DNA of 43,914 nt from GCA-2697345 sp045565015 (GCA_045565015.1 JBJLGD010000013.1:1-43914), one strand, 5' to 3'; numbered from the stretch's first letter, positions 15,768-24,845 are shown. Translations and numbers: made by a program. The notes: generated from the sequence alone by a model not told the origin.

Positions 15768-17393
15768 TTAATTTTGATTACGTTCTGAAACTAAATTGGT
15801 AAGCCAATCAGGATCCATTTCTGGAACTGAAGATAAAAGTAAATCGGTATACTCAGGATGAGGTGGTGAAAAAATTTCACTTTTCAGCCCTTGCTCGACG
15901 ACTTTGCCCTGAAACATAACCACAACCTCATCAGAAATTGCCCTAACTGTTGAAATATCATGGGTAATAAAAATATATGTAATCCCCATCTCTCTTTGAA
16001 GTCGCATCAGAAGTTTAAGGATTCCCTCTTGAACGATTTGATCTAACGCGGAAGTGACTTCATCACAAATGATAATTTCAGGGTTAGCGGCAAGTGCACG
16101 CGCAATACAAATTCTTTGCTTTTGCCCACCAGACAATTCGCTGGGGAGCCTATCGATAAAAGTCTCGTCAAGTTCAATTAACTCAAGTAACTCGATAATT
16201 CTTTTTTCCTTTTCATCCCCTTTTAAACTAAGATAAAACTCTAGCGGTCGTCCAATAATTTCGCCGACTGTTTGTCTTGGGTTCATAGCCGTATCTGCCA
16301 TCTGGTAAATCATCTGTATCTGGCGTTTTTGATCTTTAGAACGATCCCGTAATACCTTAGACAGCTCAGTATTATTAAACAATATTTCCCCGTTTTGTTG
16401 CGGTAAAAGCCCTGTAATTACGCGTGCAGCAGTCGATTTCCCAGAACCCGATTCTCCAACTACAGCTAACGTCTTACCTCTAGAAACATTGATAGAAACA
16501 TTATCTAAAACTTTGATACCAGCACCGTAACTGGCATCGATATTTCTTAACGACAATACTACATCATCACTTTTTTCTTCTTCTTTTTGAATTGAGCGAA
16601 CTGACCATAATGATTTTGTGTATTCTTCCTCAGGCGCATCTAGCATTACTCGAGTCTTTGCCTGCTCTACCTCTTCACCATACCTCAAAACCTTTATAAA
16701 ATCAGCCATTTGAGCTACTACAGCTAAGTCGTGAGTGATGTAAATTGCAGCCGTGTTAAATTCCTTTACGATATCTTTCATGGCAGCCAGTACTTCAACC
16801 TGAGTAGTAACATCTAGTGCCGTGGTTGGTTCATCAAAAATAATAAGATCAGGTCTAGGCGACATAGCCATCGCGGTCATTACTCGTTGAAGTTGACCAC
16901 CAGACACCTGGTGAGGGTATCGTTCTCCGATAGTATTGTGTTCTGGTAACTGGAGTGTTTTAAAAAGTTCTCTGGCATCTTCTTTAGCTGATTTTTCATC
17001 CGAAATTTTTGCTCTTATCTTTGCGGCTGTTGTTTGATTTATTAATCTATGGGCTGGGTTGAATGAGGCTGCTGCTGACTGCGCTACATATGTAATGCGT
17101 GTTCCCCATAATTTTCGTTTATTATGTTCAGGCATTCCTATTAGTTCTTTACCATCAAAGGAAATACTACCTCCAGTAATTCTACACCCAGGTTGAGTAT
17201 AGCCCATTGCAGCCAATCCCAATGTAGATTTACCAGCACCTGACTCACCAATTAACCCCAGCACTTCACCTCGTTGAAGCTTTAAATCTATACCTTTAAT
17301 AATAGGATGCCAAAACTCGTCGGAAAAACCTTCAATCTTCAGATCTTTAATTTCCAAAAGAGGCTGATTGTTTTTTAATTCTTTACTGTTCAT
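15768..17393 (-). CDS. Peptide ABC transporter, fused double ATPase (DppD-DppF type)
   Basis: One chain of 541 residues carries two complete ABC cassettes. The first has Walker A GESGAGKSTL, signature VSGGQLQRV and Walker B LIIFDEPTTALD. The second has GESGSGKSTA, LSGGQKQRICIARAL and IIICDEVTSALD. Each ends with the peptide/nickel-subfamily C-terminal region; HPEYTDLLLSSVP is typical. Such fused DppDF/GsiA-like ATPases power import of di- and oligopeptides or glutathione. I use the ATG at 17391-17393, giving an 11-base overlap with dppC; a GTG at 17405 is possible. It is the last gene of the dppABC-DF operon. Confidence 0.93.
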   Translation of the reverse strand: MNSKELKNNQPLLEIKDLKIEGFSDEFWHPIIKGIDLKLQRGEVLGLIGESGAGKSTLGLAAMGYTQPGCRITGGSISFDGKELIGMPEHNKRKLWGTRITYVAQSAAASFNPAHRLINQTTAAKIRAKISDEKSAKEDARELFKTLQLPEHNTIGERYPHQVSGGQLQRVMTAMAMSPRPDLIIFDEPTTALDVTTQVEVLAAMKDIVKEFNTAAIYITHDLAVVAQMADFIKVLRYGEEVEQAKTRVMLDAPEEEYTKSLWSVRSIQKEEEKSDDVVLSLRNIDASYGAGIKVLDNVSINVSRGKTLAVVGESGSGKSTAARVITGLLPQQNGEILFNNTELSKVLRDRSKDQKRQIQMIYQMADTAMNPRQTVGEIIGRPLEFYLSLKGDEKEKRIIELLELIELDETFIDRLPSELSGGQKQRICIARALAANPEIIICDEVTSALDQIVQEGILKLLMRLQREMGITYIFITHDISTVRAISDEVVVMFQGKVVEQGLKSEIFSPPHPEYTDLLLSSVPEMDPDWLTNLVSERNQN

Positions 17394-18303
17394 CACGCAA
17401 ACCACTTGTCTTGTGAAGGAACCAATCTACTACGAAGTTCACAGCTACTGTTAGTAGAGCAATTGCTCCGGCTGGTAATAGAGGTGTAAGACCAGCCTTA
17501 AGATCATATTGAGCAAACATTATTAACGACGCATTTTCTCTCACCATTGAGCCCCAATCAGCGGTAGGTGGTTGTATTCCAACTCCTAGAAACGATAAAG
17601 CAGCAATCGTAAGAAAAACAAAACAGAAACGAAGACCAAATTCAGCGATAAGTGGCGGCATTATATTTGGTAAAATTTCGCGCCTCATTATCCAACCTAA
17701 GCCTTCACCACGGAGGCGCGCAGCTTCAACGTAGTCCATTACAACGACATTAAGTGATACTGCTCGGGTCAACCTAAATACTCTCGTACTATCTAACACC
17801 GCAATAATAAGTATTAAATTCGTAATCGTTGATCCAAAAATTGATAAAAGTACTAATGCAAAAATCAAACTGGGGATAGCCATCAAGACATCAACTGATC
17901 TACTTAAAAATTGGTCTAACCAACTTCGGTTTATTGCCGCTGCAAGACCCAAAGTACCACCAATTAAAAAAGCTAAAGCGGTCGTAGCAACAGCAATACT
18001 TACAGTGTTTCTTGCACCATAAATCATACGAGATAGAATATCTCGGCCGATTTGATCTGTTCCAAATATAAATTCTGAACTCCAAGGGGCAAAAGGCTCA
18101 GGGAAAACTTCAGCCTCACCGTAGGGAGCCAGGAAAGGTGCAAATACTGCACATATAATATATAAGAATATAACAATCATCCCGAACCACGCCGTGGGCG
18201 GTGCTTTGCTCAAGCTAAGTTTTATACGTTGCCAACGAGTTCTACGAATACGTTTGTACGCGACCTCGGCAGTTGCTGAGTATGTACTCGGTTTGTCTGT
18301 CAT
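17383..18303 (-). CDS. dppC: Peptide ABC transporter permease, DppC type
   Basis: A 306-residue inner-membrane permease. An N-terminal cytoplasmic stretch is followed by the first membrane segment (WFGMIVIFLYIICAVFAPFLAPY), then HxFGTDQxGRDILSR (here FIFGTDQIGRDILSRMIYG), the OppC hallmark. The EAA loop reads EAARLRGEGLGWIMRREILPN. About six membrane segments are seen. It forms the translocation pore with DppB. The ATG overlaps the dppB stop by 4 bases, so translation is coupled. A plain, intact gene with the family's normal length. Confidence 0.92.
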   Translation of the reverse strand: MTDKPSTYSATAEVAYKRIRRTRWQRIKLSLSKAPPTAWFGMIVIFLYIICAVFAPFLAPYGEAEVFPEPFAPWSSEFIFGTDQIGRDILSRMIYGARNTVSIAVATTALAFLIGGTLGLAAAINRSWLDQFLSRSVDVLMAIPSLIFALVLLSIFGSTITNLILIIAVLDSTRVFRLTRAVSLNVVVMDYVEAARLRGEGLGWIMRREILPNIMPPLIAEFGLRFCFVFLTIAALSFLGVGIQPPTADWGSMVRENASLIMFAQYDLKAGLTPLLPAGAIALLTVAVNFVVDWFLHKTSGLRDEQ

Positions 18304-19280
18304 CTTGGGTGTAACAATCTAGGATTAGTAATTATACCAATAATATCCGCAATAAGATTAAGTAGTATATACGTTGCCGCAAAAATAAGTGCGCACCCTT
18401 GAACAACTGGGATATCTCTCATGGCAACAGCGTCAACCATCAATTGACCTATCCCTGGATATACAAAAACAACCTCTACAACTACCACACCAACTACTAA
18501 ATATGCTAAATTAAACGCTATAACAGTAGCTATTGGTGCCCAAGCATTCGGTAATGCATGTTTCAAGATAACTTCAGTTGAAGACGCCCCCGACAAACGG
18601 GCCATTTGAATATAAGGGCTCGCCAATAGGTTTATTATTGCTGCCCTCGTCATACGCATCATATGAGCTACGATAACTAACGTCAAAGTGAGAGCTGGTA
18701 ATGCTGCTCTGTATAATCGTTCAGGAAATAACGTATCACTATCTACATTAGCAAGTGAGGGGAAAAAAGGATATAGTGAAGCAAAAAAAAGTATTAAAAG
18801 ATAAGCAACAAAGAACTCGGGAAAAGAAATTGTAGTTAGAGTTGCCATGTTAATTGAGCGGTCATAAACAGTATTACGATAAAGAGCAGCTGAGACACCA
18901 AGCACTAGAGATAATGGTACCGCAATCATTGCTGCTATAGAGGCTAAAAATAATGTGTTCCTTAGTCGTGGTAAAACTAAATCTATTACCTCCCTCGACC
19001 TATCTACTCCTGAAGCGTTTCTACCTGAAAAAGAGGTTCCTAAATCACCTTGAAGAACTGCAGAAACCCATTGAAAATATCTTACTATAGCAGGTTGATC
19101 CAAACCAAGTTCACGTCTAAAAGCTGCTACAGTTTCTGGAAGCGCAGACTGACCTAAGATAGCTTGCCCAAAATCGCCTGGTAAAAACTCCATAGATAAA
19201 AAGATAATAATCGACACTACGAATAAAGTGACCACGCCCATTCCTAGGCGGCCTAACACTGTTCTAATTACAGGATGCAA
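18300..19280 (-). CDS. dppB: Peptide ABC transporter permease, DppB type
   Basis: A 326-residue permease of the OppB/DppB type. It opens with a membrane segment (GVVTLFVVSIIIFLSMEFLPGD), followed by the periplasmic region ending LGLDQPAIVRYFQW and GDLGTSFSG, typical of OppB. The EAA loop is QMARLSGASSTEVILKHALPNAW. About six membrane helices are present. The start codon is TTG at 19278-19280, supported by AGGG nine bases upstream. It is separated from dppA by 64 bases containing a terminator-like hairpin, so expression should be lower than that of the binding protein. Confidence 0.92.
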   Translation of the reverse strand: MHPVIRTVLGRLGMGVVTLFVVSIIIFLSMEFLPGDFGQAILGQSALPETVAAFRRELGLDQPAIVRYFQWVSAVLQGDLGTSFSGRNASGVDRSREVIDLVLPRLRNTLFLASIAAMIAVPLSLVLGVSAALYRNTVYDRSINMATLTTISFPEFFVAYLLILFFASLYPFFPSLANVDSDTLFPERLYRAALPALTLTLVIVAHMMRMTRAAIINLLASPYIQMARLSGASSTEVILKHALPNAWAPIATVIAFNLAYLVVGVVVVEVVFVYPGIGQLMVDAVAMRDIPVVQGCALIFAATYILLNLIADIIGIITNPRLLHPR

Positions 19281-19293
19281 TGTTTATAACCCT

Positions 19294-19328
19294 AAAAAAA
19301 AACTTAGGCCAGACGAGTCTGGCCTAAG
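19294..19328 (-). terminator. Intercistronic hairpin with T-run between dppA and dppB
   Basis: A perfect 12-bp inverted repeat (CTTAGGCCAGAC / GTCTGGCCTAAG) at 19303-19328 is followed on the minus strand by nine T. It lies 16 bases past the dppA stop and before dppB. This is a strong intrinsic terminator by appearance. Because dppBCDF follow in the same direction, it most likely acts as a partial terminator and 3'-end stabiliser that sets high binding-protein and low permease output. Confidence 0.88.
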
Positions 19329-19344
19329 TATAGTAATTTTTAAA

Positions 19345-20937
19345 TTAAGCGAACCACCAGCGCTCAACACATTTTGCGCCATCACTATCCCAGTTCGCAG
19401 CAATCTCATTATGAGCAATCGCTTTACTGTTAGCACTAACATAACTGTTAAATAGAGGAACAATTGATCCACCATCATCACTAATGAGAGTCTGACATTC
19501 GTAGTAAAGCTCTCGACGTTTTGTTGTATCAAGTTCAGCCTGAGCCTGTTTGACCAATGCATTGAACCTTTTAGAACTTTCGGTTCCTTTCCACGCAGTA
19601 TCATTCCACTTGGTGTCATTTGTATAAGCTGCCTTAAACATCCAGTCTTCTGTTGGACGACCGCCCCAATAACAAGCACACCAGCCTTTAGCGTCATTAT
19701 TCCATACATTGGACCAGTAACCGTCGCGTGGCTCACGAATAACTTCGACTTCAATGCCCGCCTCAGCTGCTGAATTTGCAATCAATTGAGCTGCATCAAC
19801 TGCACCTGCAAATGCTGCATCTGACGCTGATAATGGAATTGCACCGGAATGCCCCGATTTTTTATAATGAAATGCAGCTTTATCAGCATCAAACTCACGC
19901 TGTGGCATATCTGAATTATGATATGCGTTAGCAGTAGAAATTGGATGATCATTACCCACAGCGCCGTAGCCAAGTAAAACTTTATCAACAAGTTCTTGAC
20001 GTTTGATTGAATGTTTTAAAGCCATCCTAAGATCATAATTATCGAAAGGAGCTACGCTTAAACGCATTGGGAACGTATAGTGTGCAGTCCCTGTAGCTTC
20101 CATAATATTTATGTTTGGGTTACGCTTGAACAAGTTAATTGTTTTTAAATCGACTCTATCCATAGAATCTATATCACCATTCATAAGAGCTGTCTGACGC
20201 GCAGTTGGATCAATAATTGATAACAGCTCAACATCATCAAAATGTGCTCTGCCCTCTTTCCAGTAATTTGGATTACGCTTCAGAACAGATTTTACGCCGG
20301 GCTCAAAGGATTGCAATACATAACCACCTGTACCAATCCCAGAGGCCATGTCGCCAGCCGGACGAATAGAAATATGGTAATCACTTACAATAAATGGAAA
20401 ATCAGCGTTTGCCTCTTCTAAATCAAAGATAACTCGGTTTTTACCATCGGCGGAAAGTGACTTAACTCCTGTTAATAAACCTTTTGCTGCGGATGTAGAA
20501 TCTTCACCCATATGATGATTGAAAGACGCAATAACATCCTCAGATGTCATAGTTTTTCCATTATGGAACTCTACACCTTGTCGTAGATTGAACACCCATC
20601 TTTGAGCATCTGCGGATTCATAACTTTCAGCTAATTCACCAGTTAGTTGCCCATCGCTACCAACTTCTGTTAGGTGGTTTCCAAAAGTGTAACCATTGAT
20701 AAGCGTGAAGTGATTCTCAGATGTTGCTGAGTCCAACGTATCGGTAGTGGACCCATGAGCGATCCCCATCCTGAAAAGACCACCACTCTTTGGAGTTGCA
20801 GCATGAGCTTTGTCTGCAAATCCTAGTGCCGCAGGTAGCGCAACACCGGCAGCCAAAACTGACATAACAAATTGACGTCGATCAATCTGCCCGTGTATTA
20901 GTTTTGTCTTTTGAATTTCAATAAACTTATCTCTCAT
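19345..20937 (-). CDS. dppA: Peptide ABC transporter substrate-binding protein (Tat-exported)
   Basis: A 530-residue SBP_bac_5 family protein. Residues 18-46 form a twin-arginine signal (IDRRQFVMSVLAAGVALPAAL, ending AHA before ATPKSGG). This suggests folded export to the periplasm, unusual for E. coli DppA but frequent in alphaproteobacteria. The family pattern follows: LAESYESADAQRWVFNLRQGVEFHNGKTMTSEDVIASF, then VLKRNPNYW and DIDSMDRVDL. Relatives bind di/oligopeptides, opines or glutathione; the substrate cannot be read from sequence. GGGAG precedes the ATG. A 17-bp palindrome 118 bases upstream may be its operator. Confidence 0.93.
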   Translation of the reverse strand: MRDKFIEIQKTKLIHGQIDRRQFVMSVLAAGVALPAALGFADKAHAATPKSGGLFRMGIAHGSTTDTLDSATSENHFTLINGYTFGNHLTEVGSDGQLTGELAESYESADAQRWVFNLRQGVEFHNGKTMTSEDVIASFNHHMGEDSTSAAKGLLTGVKSLSADGKNRVIFDLEEANADFPFIVSDYHISIRPAGDMASGIGTGGYVLQSFEPGVKSVLKRNPNYWKEGRAHFDDVELLSIIDPTARQTALMNGDIDSMDRVDLKTINLFKRNPNINIMEATGTAHYTFPMRLSVAPFDNYDLRMALKHSIKRQELVDKVLLGYGAVGNDHPISTANAYHNSDMPQREFDADKAAFHYKKSGHSGAIPLSASDAAFAGAVDAAQLIANSAAEAGIEVEVIREPRDGYWSNVWNNDAKGWCACYWGGRPTEDWMFKAAYTNDTKWNDTAWKGTESSKRFNALVKQAQAELDTTKRRELYYECQTLISDDGGSIVPLFNSYVSANSKAIAHNEIAANWDSDGAKCVERWWFA

Positions 20938-21054
20938 TATAGTCTCCCTATTTGATTATCTAAAATAAAGTTAATTAATACATTTTAGGATCATAAAAAT
21001 TATAATTTGTTCCCCCAAAAAGCTAAAAAGCCTTTAACCTGCCCAGTGTCGCTG

Positions 21055-21071
21055 GAATTGTCTGACAATTC
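21055..21071. promoter_or_regulatory. 17-bp perfect palindrome, candidate GntR-type operator
   Basis: GAATTGTC-T-GACAATTC is a perfect inverted repeat with one central base. It lies between divergent dppA (start 20937) and the cyclotransferase-like gene (start 21185). The core TTGTCnGACAA fits the TxGTnnnACxA layout bound by FadR-subgroup GntR regulators (LldR, PdhR and similar). No GntR gene is in the window, so the regulator would be encoded elsewhere. The match in pattern is seen; the binding protein is inferred. Confidence 0.5.
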
Positions 21072-21184
21072 AAGAAAAAAATGATAAAATTCTCAAAATA
21101 CCTATATAATAATTGAAAAAATCTATTCCTTAAGTTGTTCAATTGAGGAGCGTTTATAAAATAACAAGTAGAGAGGATTCTGTG

Positions 21185-21694
21185 ATGGCGTTTTATTTTG
21201 GATACGGCTCTAATATGTCAAAAAGAATTTTGAAGGATGTCCGGAGCGTTCATCCTTCGCGAAGTCAAAGCATCACTCTAAAAGACTATAAAATAATAAT
21301 GAATATGCAAGGCCCAAACTTTGTTGAACCAAGTTTTGCGAATATAATTCCATCCAAAGGAGATAGTGTTGAGGGGGTTTTACATGAGATTACAGATATT
21401 GAGTTGAAAAGAATTATTGCTTCGGAGGGTACGAATTATGAATTAATCAAGATAAAAGTTCGTTTCTTTAATAACGATGTCATTGCGAAAACACTGATGT
21501 ATAAAACTGATATTAATTTTGATTTACCAACATCAAAACGTTATAAAAAAATCTTAATTAAAGCTGCTAAAGAAAATCAATTAAGTGAACACTATATTAC
21601 AGAATTAAAAAATAAAAAATCTGTATACTATCCCTTTTTATCAGAATTTTTTGCGATAAGAGTTTATTTGTGGGTTAAAAGTCGTGCAAGGTGA
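21185..21694 (+). CDS. Gamma-glutamylcyclotransferase-like protein
   Basis: A protein of about 169 residues with the GGCT/AIG2 fold signature near its start (MAFYFGYGSNM), then FANIIPSKGDSVEGVLHEITDIELKRIIASEG, where VEGVL and the acidic residue before G match the family's catalytic region. The ATG at 21185 is chosen because AGAGAGGAT precedes it and the family motif starts at once; an in-frame TTG at 21143 would add 14 residues. Members release 5-oxoproline from gamma-glutamyl amino acids or act on related amides. Position next to a peptide (possibly glutathione) importer is suggestive, but the genes are divergent. The substrate is unproven. Confidence 0.72.
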   Translation: MAFYFGYGSNMSKRILKDVRSVHPSRSQSITLKDYKIIMNMQGPNFVEPSFANIIPSKGDSVEGVLHEITDIELKRIIASEGTNYELIKIKVRFFNNDVIAKTLMYKTDINFDLPTSKRYKKILIKAAKENQLSEHYITELKNKKSVYYPFLSEFFAIRVYLWVKSRAR

Positions 21695-21708
21695 CGATTG
21701 TTCATCTA

Positions 21709-21735
21709 TATCTTGAAGTTTTAAACTTTTAGATA
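21709..21735. repeat. Imperfect 27-bp palindrome in intergenic region
   Basis: TATCT-tg-AAGTTT-T-AAACTT-tt-AGATA forms an inverted repeat with 11 of 13 positions paired. It lies 15 bases after the cyclotransferase-like gene and 73 before the aldolase. No strong T-run follows, so it may be a weak terminator or a protein-binding site. Confidence 0.35.
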
Positions 21736-21807
21736 CAGACTGATTTTGTTACGTGTTTAATTAGGTTTTTATAATTAGATTTTTAGACGACAGGGTAGTT
21801 ACAAATA

Positions 21808-22572
21808 ATGAGTGATAAAAATATTTTAAAAATTAATCAAACAAACAATTATTGGAATGAGCGTGTTGATCTAGCAGCTATTTTTAGGCTAACCGCAAGG
21901 TTCAACATGCACGAAGCGGTTGCCAACCATTTCAGTCTTGCTATCAACGAGACTGGTACTAAATTTTTGATGAACCCTGACCAAATGCATTTCAGCCGCA
22001 TTAGAGCTTCTGATCTACTCGTTATCGATGCATTAGATCCAAATACGATGTCCCAACCAAATGCACCAGATGCAACTGCTTGGGGCCTACACGGATCAAT
22101 TCACCGACACTGCCCGCACGCCAGATGTGCTCTTCATGTGCATTCAAGATTTGCTACTGTTTTAGCTTCATTAGAAGACTCAAATCTTCCTCCCATTGAT
22201 CAAAATAGTGCCATTTTCTTTAACCGGTATATCATTGATAATAATTATGGCGGGCTTGCATTTGAAAAAGAAGGAGAGCGGTGCGCAGCACTTTTAACAG
22301 ACCCAAAGAAAAAAGTTCTAATAATGGGAAACCACGGTATTATGGTTATTGGTAAAACTGTCGCCGATACATTTAATAGGCTTTATTACTTTGAGAGAGC
22401 GTGTGAAACATATATTCGAAGCCTACAAACTGGTAAAAAACTTAAAATATTATCAAATAAAATCGCCGAAAAGACCGCTTCAGAGTTAGAAAAATACAAC
22501 GATACTGATTATCGGCATCTTGAGGAACTAAAATTTATTTTAGATGAAGAAGGATCTAACTACGCAAGTTAA
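21808..22572 (+). CDS. Class II aldolase/adducin-family protein
   Basis: A 254-residue zinc-dependent class II aldolase-type protein (FucA/AraD/adducin family). Seen are LAAIFRLTARFNMHEAVANHFSLAI, the metal ligands in CALHVHSRFATVLASL (HxH) and IMGNHGIMVIGKTVADTFNRLYYFERAC (third histidine, then the usual helix). The PDATAWGLHGSIHRHCPHARC run is typical of the adducin-like branch that often lacks a proven sugar-phosphate substrate. The chemistry would be aldol cleavage or decarboxylation. It has its own upstream region and ends 10 bases from a convergent esterase gene. Confidence 0.87.
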   Translation: MSDKNILKINQTNNYWNERVDLAAIFRLTARFNMHEAVANHFSLAINETGTKFLMNPDQMHFSRIRASDLLVIDALDPNTMSQPNAPDATAWGLHGSIHRHCPHARCALHVHSRFATVLASLEDSNLPPIDQNSAIFFNRYIIDNNYGGLAFEKEGERCAALLTDPKKKVLIMGNHGIMVIGKTVADTFNRLYYFERACETYIRSLQTGKKLKILSNKIAEKTASELEKYNDTDYRHLEELKFILDEEGSNYAS

Positions 22573-22582
22573 TAAAATTATA

Positions 22583-23491
22583 TTAAAATTTATTTATAAT
22601 TTTTAATATTTTATTAAATTCATCTTTGGCTAATTTACTTATATGTCTTGCTCTAAGATATCCATGAACCAACCCATCGCCACTCTCAAAATTTGCACTA
22701 CCACCCTGTCTAGAAATTGCTTCCACATAAAGCAGACCATCATCTTTCAAAGGATCAAATTCTGCTACAAAAACATGTGTTTCAGGAATTGATTGTAAGG
22801 TTTTTGATATTAACGGACGAGCAGTTTTATCGGTGAGATAACTTTTATTGTTAAAATAAACTGAGTTGTAATATGACATATCCCTCGCAGTTAACATTGG
22901 AGCTTCCCGATGAGTTTTTATCGATCCGCCGTTTAGAGTATTTCCCAATGCTGGATAAATCAAAATTTGGCCAACGATTTTGTCTATACTAGAAAATTTA
23001 TCTGATAGCGCCGCAACTAAGTTGCCCCCTGCACTATCACCAATCAATACTATATTTTTATTTTCTACTTTCATTATATGCTCGAGTATTATCTCACAAT
23101 CGTTCAACCCAGCAGGATGCTTATTTTCAGGAGCTAGCCTATAGTCAACCGCGTATACGGTAGAGTCTGTCCTAGAGCAAATTTCTGCACAAATATCGTC
23201 GTGGCTCTCTAAGTCTCCAACAACCCATCCTCCTCCATGCACAAAAAGCACGATACGTTTCGATATTTTTTTCGAATAATATTTTCTGAGCCTAATTTGG
23301 CTAACTTCAAAATCAACTGTTTTAACACCTTTAGGTCTCGCCACTTTAAAAAACTTACAAAGATTATTATAAATTTTCCGTTCTTTGTTTGGATTGCTAA
23401 AAATTGAGTTCTTAGGATAGAAATCTTCAGTTTTCTTAATAAATTCCAATATCTCCGCATCTAAAACACTTTTGTAGTCATAATATTTCAT
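22583..23491 (-). CDS. Alpha/beta hydrolase, hormone-sensitive-lipase-like esterase
   Basis: A 302-residue esterase with oxyanion-hole motif FVHGGGWVVGDLESHDD, nucleophile elbow IGDSAGGN (serine in GDSAGG), acid residue in FVAEFDPLKDDG and the final histidine in GLVHGYLRA. This order is that of the HSL/acetyl-esterase (Aes) family, which hydrolyses short-chain esters of small alcohols or lactones. There is no signal peptide, so it is cytoplasmic. It is transcribed alone, convergent with the aldolase and divergent from the rhodanese pair. The natural substrate is unknown. Confidence 0.9.
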   Translation of the reverse strand: MKYYDYKSVLDAEILEFIKKTEDFYPKNSIFSNPNKERKIYNNLCKFFKVARPKGVKTVDFEVSQIRLRKYYSKKISKRIVLFVHGGGWVVGDLESHDDICAEICSRTDSTVYAVDYRLAPENKHPAGLNDCEIILEHIMKVENKNIVLIGDSAGGNLVAALSDKFSSIDKIVGQILIYPALGNTLNGGSIKTHREAPMLTARDMSYYNSVYFNNKSYLTDKTARPLISKTLQSIPETHVFVAEFDPLKDDGLLYVEAISRQGGSANFESGDGLVHGYLRARHISKLAKDEFNKILKIINKF

Positions 23492-23609
23492 TGATTTAAT
23501 CTTCTTTTAATGTGAATAAGCTTAGTTATTACTCATAGTCTTACTACATTTTACTCACTGATAATAAAATAAAAATTATTAAGTCTATCAACAAATGATT
23601 GGAAAGTAA

Positions 23610-24008
23610 GTGGCGCAAACAATAACTAAAAGTGTTAAGGAACTCGTTTCGGAGGCTAACGAAGTTGTGCAAACCATCTCACCTTCAGAAGCAGCACATG
23701 CTCTGACCAGCGACAAATACGTATTCGTTGATCTAAGAGATTTCCGAGAACTGAAAAGAGAAGGTAAAATTCCAGGATCATTCTCGTGTCCCAGAGGAAT
23801 GCTAGAGTTTTGGATAGATCCCAAAAGTCCGTATCATAAAGAGGTGTTTAATCAAAATAAAACTTACGTTTTCTATTGTGCTAGCGCTTGGCGATCTGCG
23901 CTTAGTGCTAAGGTGGCTCAGGAAATGGGGCTCGCTCCAGTTTGTCACATTGCAGGTGGTTTTACTGCCTGGAAAAAAGAAATAGGTGAAGTAGAGAAAG
24001 TAGAATAA
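23610..24008 (+). CDS. Rhodanese-domain sulfurtransferase
   Basis: A single-domain rhodanese of 132 residues. KYVFVDLRDFRELKREGKIPGSF is the N-terminal motif, and the active cysteine is Cys90 in VFYCASAWRSALSA, followed by HIAGGFTAWKKE. It transfers sulfane sulfur or acts as a persulfide carrier in the cytoplasm. The start is GTG at 23610 (AQTITKSV), with GGAAAG close upstream. It is followed after 15 bases by a metallo-beta-lactamase-fold gene, a pairing also found in persulfide metabolism, though the partner here resembles the methyl-parathion-hydrolase branch more than persulfide dioxygenase. Confidence 0.9.
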   Translation: MAQTITKSVKELVSEANEVVQTISPSEAAHALTSDKYVFVDLRDFRELKREGKIPGSFSCPRGMLEFWIDPKSPYHKEVFNQNKTYVFYCASAWRSALSAKVAQEMGLAPVCHIAGGFTAWKKEIGEVEKVE

Positions 24009-24023
24009 AAAACGAGAGGGTTA

Positions 24024-24845
24024 ATGAGACATTCAACTGAAGTAAAAATAAATGATATTAATTTATATATCTTACGTGATGGTAAAAATACATTCACAAA
24101 TGATATCTTTGTTGAGACATCAGATAGTGAAATTGAACAACTACTACTTTCGAATCAAAGGACAGTAGTTGAAACATCCTTCAATGCTTTCTTAGTAAAA
24201 TCGAGTAACGAATGCATATTAATTGATACGGGTGCTGGTGAGTTGTTTGGATCAATTGCGGGAAATCTCGAAACAGCATTGAGGGAACTTGGAGTATCAA
24301 ATTCTGAAATTACAAAATTAATTGTAACACATCTCCATCCAGATCATATTGGCGGGGCAATCGACTCTCAGTTTAAAAGCATCTTTACAAATGCTGAATT
24401 CATTTTATCAGAAAATGAGTACAATTTCTGGACTAATTCTGCTAACTTTACAAACCAGCCTGGGTCTCAAGCCCATCCTCTGGCTGTTCTAGACGCATAT
24501 AAAGCAAATTTATCCGTAACGAAGAAAAACTCAGATTTGGGATTGGGTTTGTCTACAATAGACCTTCCCGGCCACACAGCCGGCCATATTGGATTGCGTA
24601 TTTCATCAGGCAATGATGAATTTGTTATAGCTGGGGACATAATTCATGCCGAACACTTACAATTTTCAAATCCAAGCATTGGTGTGGTTTTTGATCAAGA
24701 CTATGAACTCGCGAAACAATCAAGGATAGGCTTGTTAGACATGTTGGCCGCCGACAAAATACGTTTTACTGGTGGCCACCTTCTACCGCCTGCAGTCTCA
24801 ACGGTCTCAAAGAACGGAAATTCTTTTATTCATAATATGGGTTAA
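24024..24845 (+). CDS. MBL-fold metallohydrolase
   Basis: A 273-residue metallo-beta-lactamase-fold hydrolase. The two-metal motif is VTHLHPDHIGG (His103, His105, Asp107, His108), followed by PGHTAGHIG and AGDIIHAEHLQF; the final ligand is the histidine in TGGHLLPP. The start region LIDTGAGELFG and NAEFILSENEYNFW are typical of the branch containing methyl parathion hydrolase and lactonase-like enzymes. It hydrolyses an unknown ester, lactone or thioester. GAGAGGG upstream supports the ATG. It is co-transcribed with the rhodanese and convergent with the CocE-type gene. Confidence 0.9.
   Translation: MRHSTEVKINDINLYILRDGKNTFTNDIFVETSDSEIEQLLLSNQRTVVETSFNAFLVKSSNECILIDTGAGELFGSIAGNLETALRELGVSNSEITKLIVTHLHPDHIGGAIDSQFKSIFTNAEFILSENEYNFWTNSANFTNQPGSQAHPLAVLDAYKANLSVTKKNSDLGLGLSTIDLPGHTAGHIGLRISSGNDEFVIAGDIIHAEHLQFSNPSIGVVFDQDYELAKQSRIGLLDMLAADKIRFTGGHLLPPAVSTVSKNGNSFIHNMG

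Noticed and set aside
19284..19781. Additional minus-strand frame within dppA
   Set aside because: It lies in another frame of the well-supported dppA gene and resembles no protein family.
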